5,694 bases of DNA from the NCBI GenBank assembly GCA_030610965.1, contig JAUWQU010000301.1, positions 1 to 5,694 on the forward strand, written 5' to 3'. This document shows, in pieces, positions 4,693 through 5,694 of this stretch. Under the pieces are notes generated by a model. That model did no database searches and was not told the origin of the DNA. It saw nothing but the letters and a program-made list of their open reading frames with translations. Source of the stretch: Phycisphaerae bacterium. GTDB lineage: Bacteria > Planctomycetota > Phycisphaerae > SM23-33. Made by a program: the position numbers and the translations under genes. Positions within the stretch are counted from its first letter, which is position 1; each line of letters starts with the position of its first letter.

Positions 4693-5694
4693 TCACTCTC
4701 CGTCGGCCCGGCCGCGGGCGCGGCGGGCGGCAAGGGCCTCGGCCAGGACCTCTCGCACGGCTGCGTGGTGGGTCTGGGCGGCTCGGCGGCAGTCCTCGAA
4801 CTCCGGCGAGGCGGTGATTTCCCGGCCGTCGAGCAGGCCGACCTTTATGCGGATGGGTCCGTAGCGGGTCTCAACGGTTTCGAAGTGCCGGTCGAGCCTG
4901 GTTCGCTCGCAACACCGGCGGCGCAGGCCGAAGGTCGTCGTCTCGCTCAGCAGAATCCTCGCGGCCTCGGCCTCGTCGTTCGGGCTGCACAGCACGGAGA
5001 CCAGCCAGGCCGGGCGGGACTTTTTCATTACGATGGGGCTTGCCCACGCGTCCATGCACCCGGCCGTCAGGAGTTTTTCCATTGTCGCGCCGATGATCTC
5101 GCCAGTGCAGTCGTCGATGTTGGCTGAGATCTCGACGGCGGAGTCGGTCTGGCCGGCGGCGTCAAGCTCGCCCACGAACACCCGCAGCAGATTCGGCAGG
5201 CGCTTACCTTCGCGCGTGCCGGCGCCGGAGCCCACGGCGGTCACACGCATCGCGGGTATTGGGCCGTAGGACTCGGCGAGCGTGGTCAGCACGGCCGCGG
5301 CGGTGGGGGTGGTCGCCTCGCCCTCGACGCCGCCGGCTGCGGTTGCGGCCCCGACGACAAGCTCCGCGGTCGCCGGCGCGGGCACGGGCAACTCGCCGTG
5401 GGCGCAGGTCACCGTGCCGCTGCCAAGTTCGATAGGCGAGCACAGCACACGGTCGATGCCCAGTTGCTCCATCGCCAGACATGCGGCCAGGACGTCTACG
5501 ATGCTGTCCACGGCGCCGACCTCGTGGAAGTGGACCTTCTCGATGTCGATGCCATGCACCTTCGCCTCGGCTTTGGCCAGGCGGCGGAAGATTCGCCGCG
5601 CGCGGGCGGCGGCGCGGTCCGGCATCGATGCCGAGTCGATGAGCGAAAGCACGTCCGAGAGCCCGCGGTGATGGTGATGGTGATGGTGTTTGGA
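4693..5694 (-). CDS. larC: LarC, nickel insertion protein for the nickel-pincer nucleotide cofactor (N-terminus outside window)
   Basis: LarC is a cytosolic CTP-dependent cyclometallase. It inserts nickel into pyridinium-3,5-bisthiocarboxylic acid mononucleotide, the last step in making the cofactor of lactate racemase LarA and its relatives. The visible 333 residues start at the window edge with SK, seven His (3-9) and RGLSDV, the natural His-rich region of this family. Then come VHFHEVGAVDSIVD (54-67), PIELGSGTV (87-95), AHGELPVPAPAT (98-109), GEATTPTAAA (125-134), ANIDDCTGE (191-199) and PIVMKKSRP (220-228). Later segments are TTFGLRRR and the C-terminal ITASPEFEDCRRAA. All are typical LarC blocks. 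The reading frame is continuous through the C-terminal domain. In Lactobacillus plantarum the two halves (LarC1 and LarC2) are instead joined by a programmed frameshift. The gene is the first visible one of a three-gene operon. larB, larE and larA are not in this window. Confidence 0.93.
   Translation of the reverse strand, partial: SKHHHHHHHRGLSDVLSLIDSASMPDRAAARARRIFRRLAKAEAKVHGIDIEKVHFHEVGAVDSIVDVLAACLAMEQLGIDRVLCSPIELGSGTVTCAHGELPVPAPATAELVVGAATAAGGVEGEATTPTAAAVLTTLAESYGPIPAMRVTAVGSGAGTREGKRLPNLLRVFVGELDAAGQTDSAVEISANIDDCTGEIIGATMEKLLTAGCMDAWASPIVMKKSRPAWLVSVLCSPNDEAEAARILLSETTTFGLRRRCCERTRLDRHFETVETRYGPIRIKVGLLDGREITASPEFEDCRRAAQTHHAAVREVLAEALAARRARGRADGE
4698..4701 (-). promoter_or_regulatory. 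Ribosome binding site deciding the start of the coiled-coil gene
   Basis: GGAG on the minus strand lies inside the last codons of larC. It is 7 nt from the ATG at 4690-4688 and only 1 nt from the GTG at 4696-4694, which favours the ATG. Confidence 0.6.
5668..5688 (-). repeat. CAC/CAT triplet run encoding the LarC His stretch
   Basis: Seven consecutive His codons alternate CAC and CAT (minus strand), giving a 6-bp tandem repeat. It is coding sequence for the LarC His-rich segment, likely involved in nickel handling, and could vary in length by slippage. Confidence 0.7.

Noticed and set aside
1..5694. CRISPR arrays, tRNA or rRNA genes, attachment sites
   Set aside because: No spaced direct repeats, cloverleaf-like segments or rRNA motifs were seen on either strand.

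Overview
The window looks like chromosomal DNA from a high-GC bacterium. A sampled stretch of pgk (1501-1560) is 70% GC by hand count. The mix of genes fits Planctomycetota, perhaps Phycisphaerae: a TTG-started periplasmic parvulin, a solitary pgk, larC in an operon with a glycosyltransferase, and a remnant of a REP-associated transposase. That assignment is inference from style and content, because no rRNA or other marker is present.

Layout. Positions 1-759 (minus) hold the N-terminal 253 residues of an exported SurA/PpiC-type peptidyl-prolyl isomerase, which runs off the left edge. A 322-bp divergent intergenic region (760-1081) separates it from pgk. This region carries a good sigma70-like promoter for the isomerase, bracketed by a 7-bp inverted repeat. 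A complete phosphoglycerate kinase gene (pgk) occupies 1082-2338 (plus). About 12 bp after the pgk stop comes a GGGACAGTC-type motif. It is followed by a roughly 30-codon fragment matching the conserved C-terminal region of REP-associated tyrosine transposases (RAYT), which is clearly a decayed element. It runs into a 137-aa orphan ORF (2498-2911, plus) of lower GC (about 53%) with no recognised function. Together, 2351-2911 is the one accessory patch in the window.

Positions 3012-5694 (minus) form a tight operon, read from right to left. First is larC (nickel-pincer cofactor nickel insertion protein, N-terminus outside the window, natural seven-His run). Second is a small membrane-anchored coiled-coil protein with a C-terminal helix-turn-helix-like motif. 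Third is a membrane-anchored family 2 glycosyltransferase. The joins are a short overlap or 2-nt gap (larC to the small protein, depending on the start) and a 4-nt ATGA overlap (small protein to glycosyltransferase), so translation is probably coupled.

How the genes relate. pgk is glycolytic housekeeping, and the isomerase acts on protein folding in the envelope. The larC operon joins cofactor maturation with what looks like envelope glycosylation, with no obvious biochemical link. Nothing here amounts to a demonstrable new defence or mobile system. The most unusual items are the transposase scar with its low-GC orphan passenger gene, and the membrane-anchored HTH/coiled-coil protein lying between larC and the glycosyltransferase.
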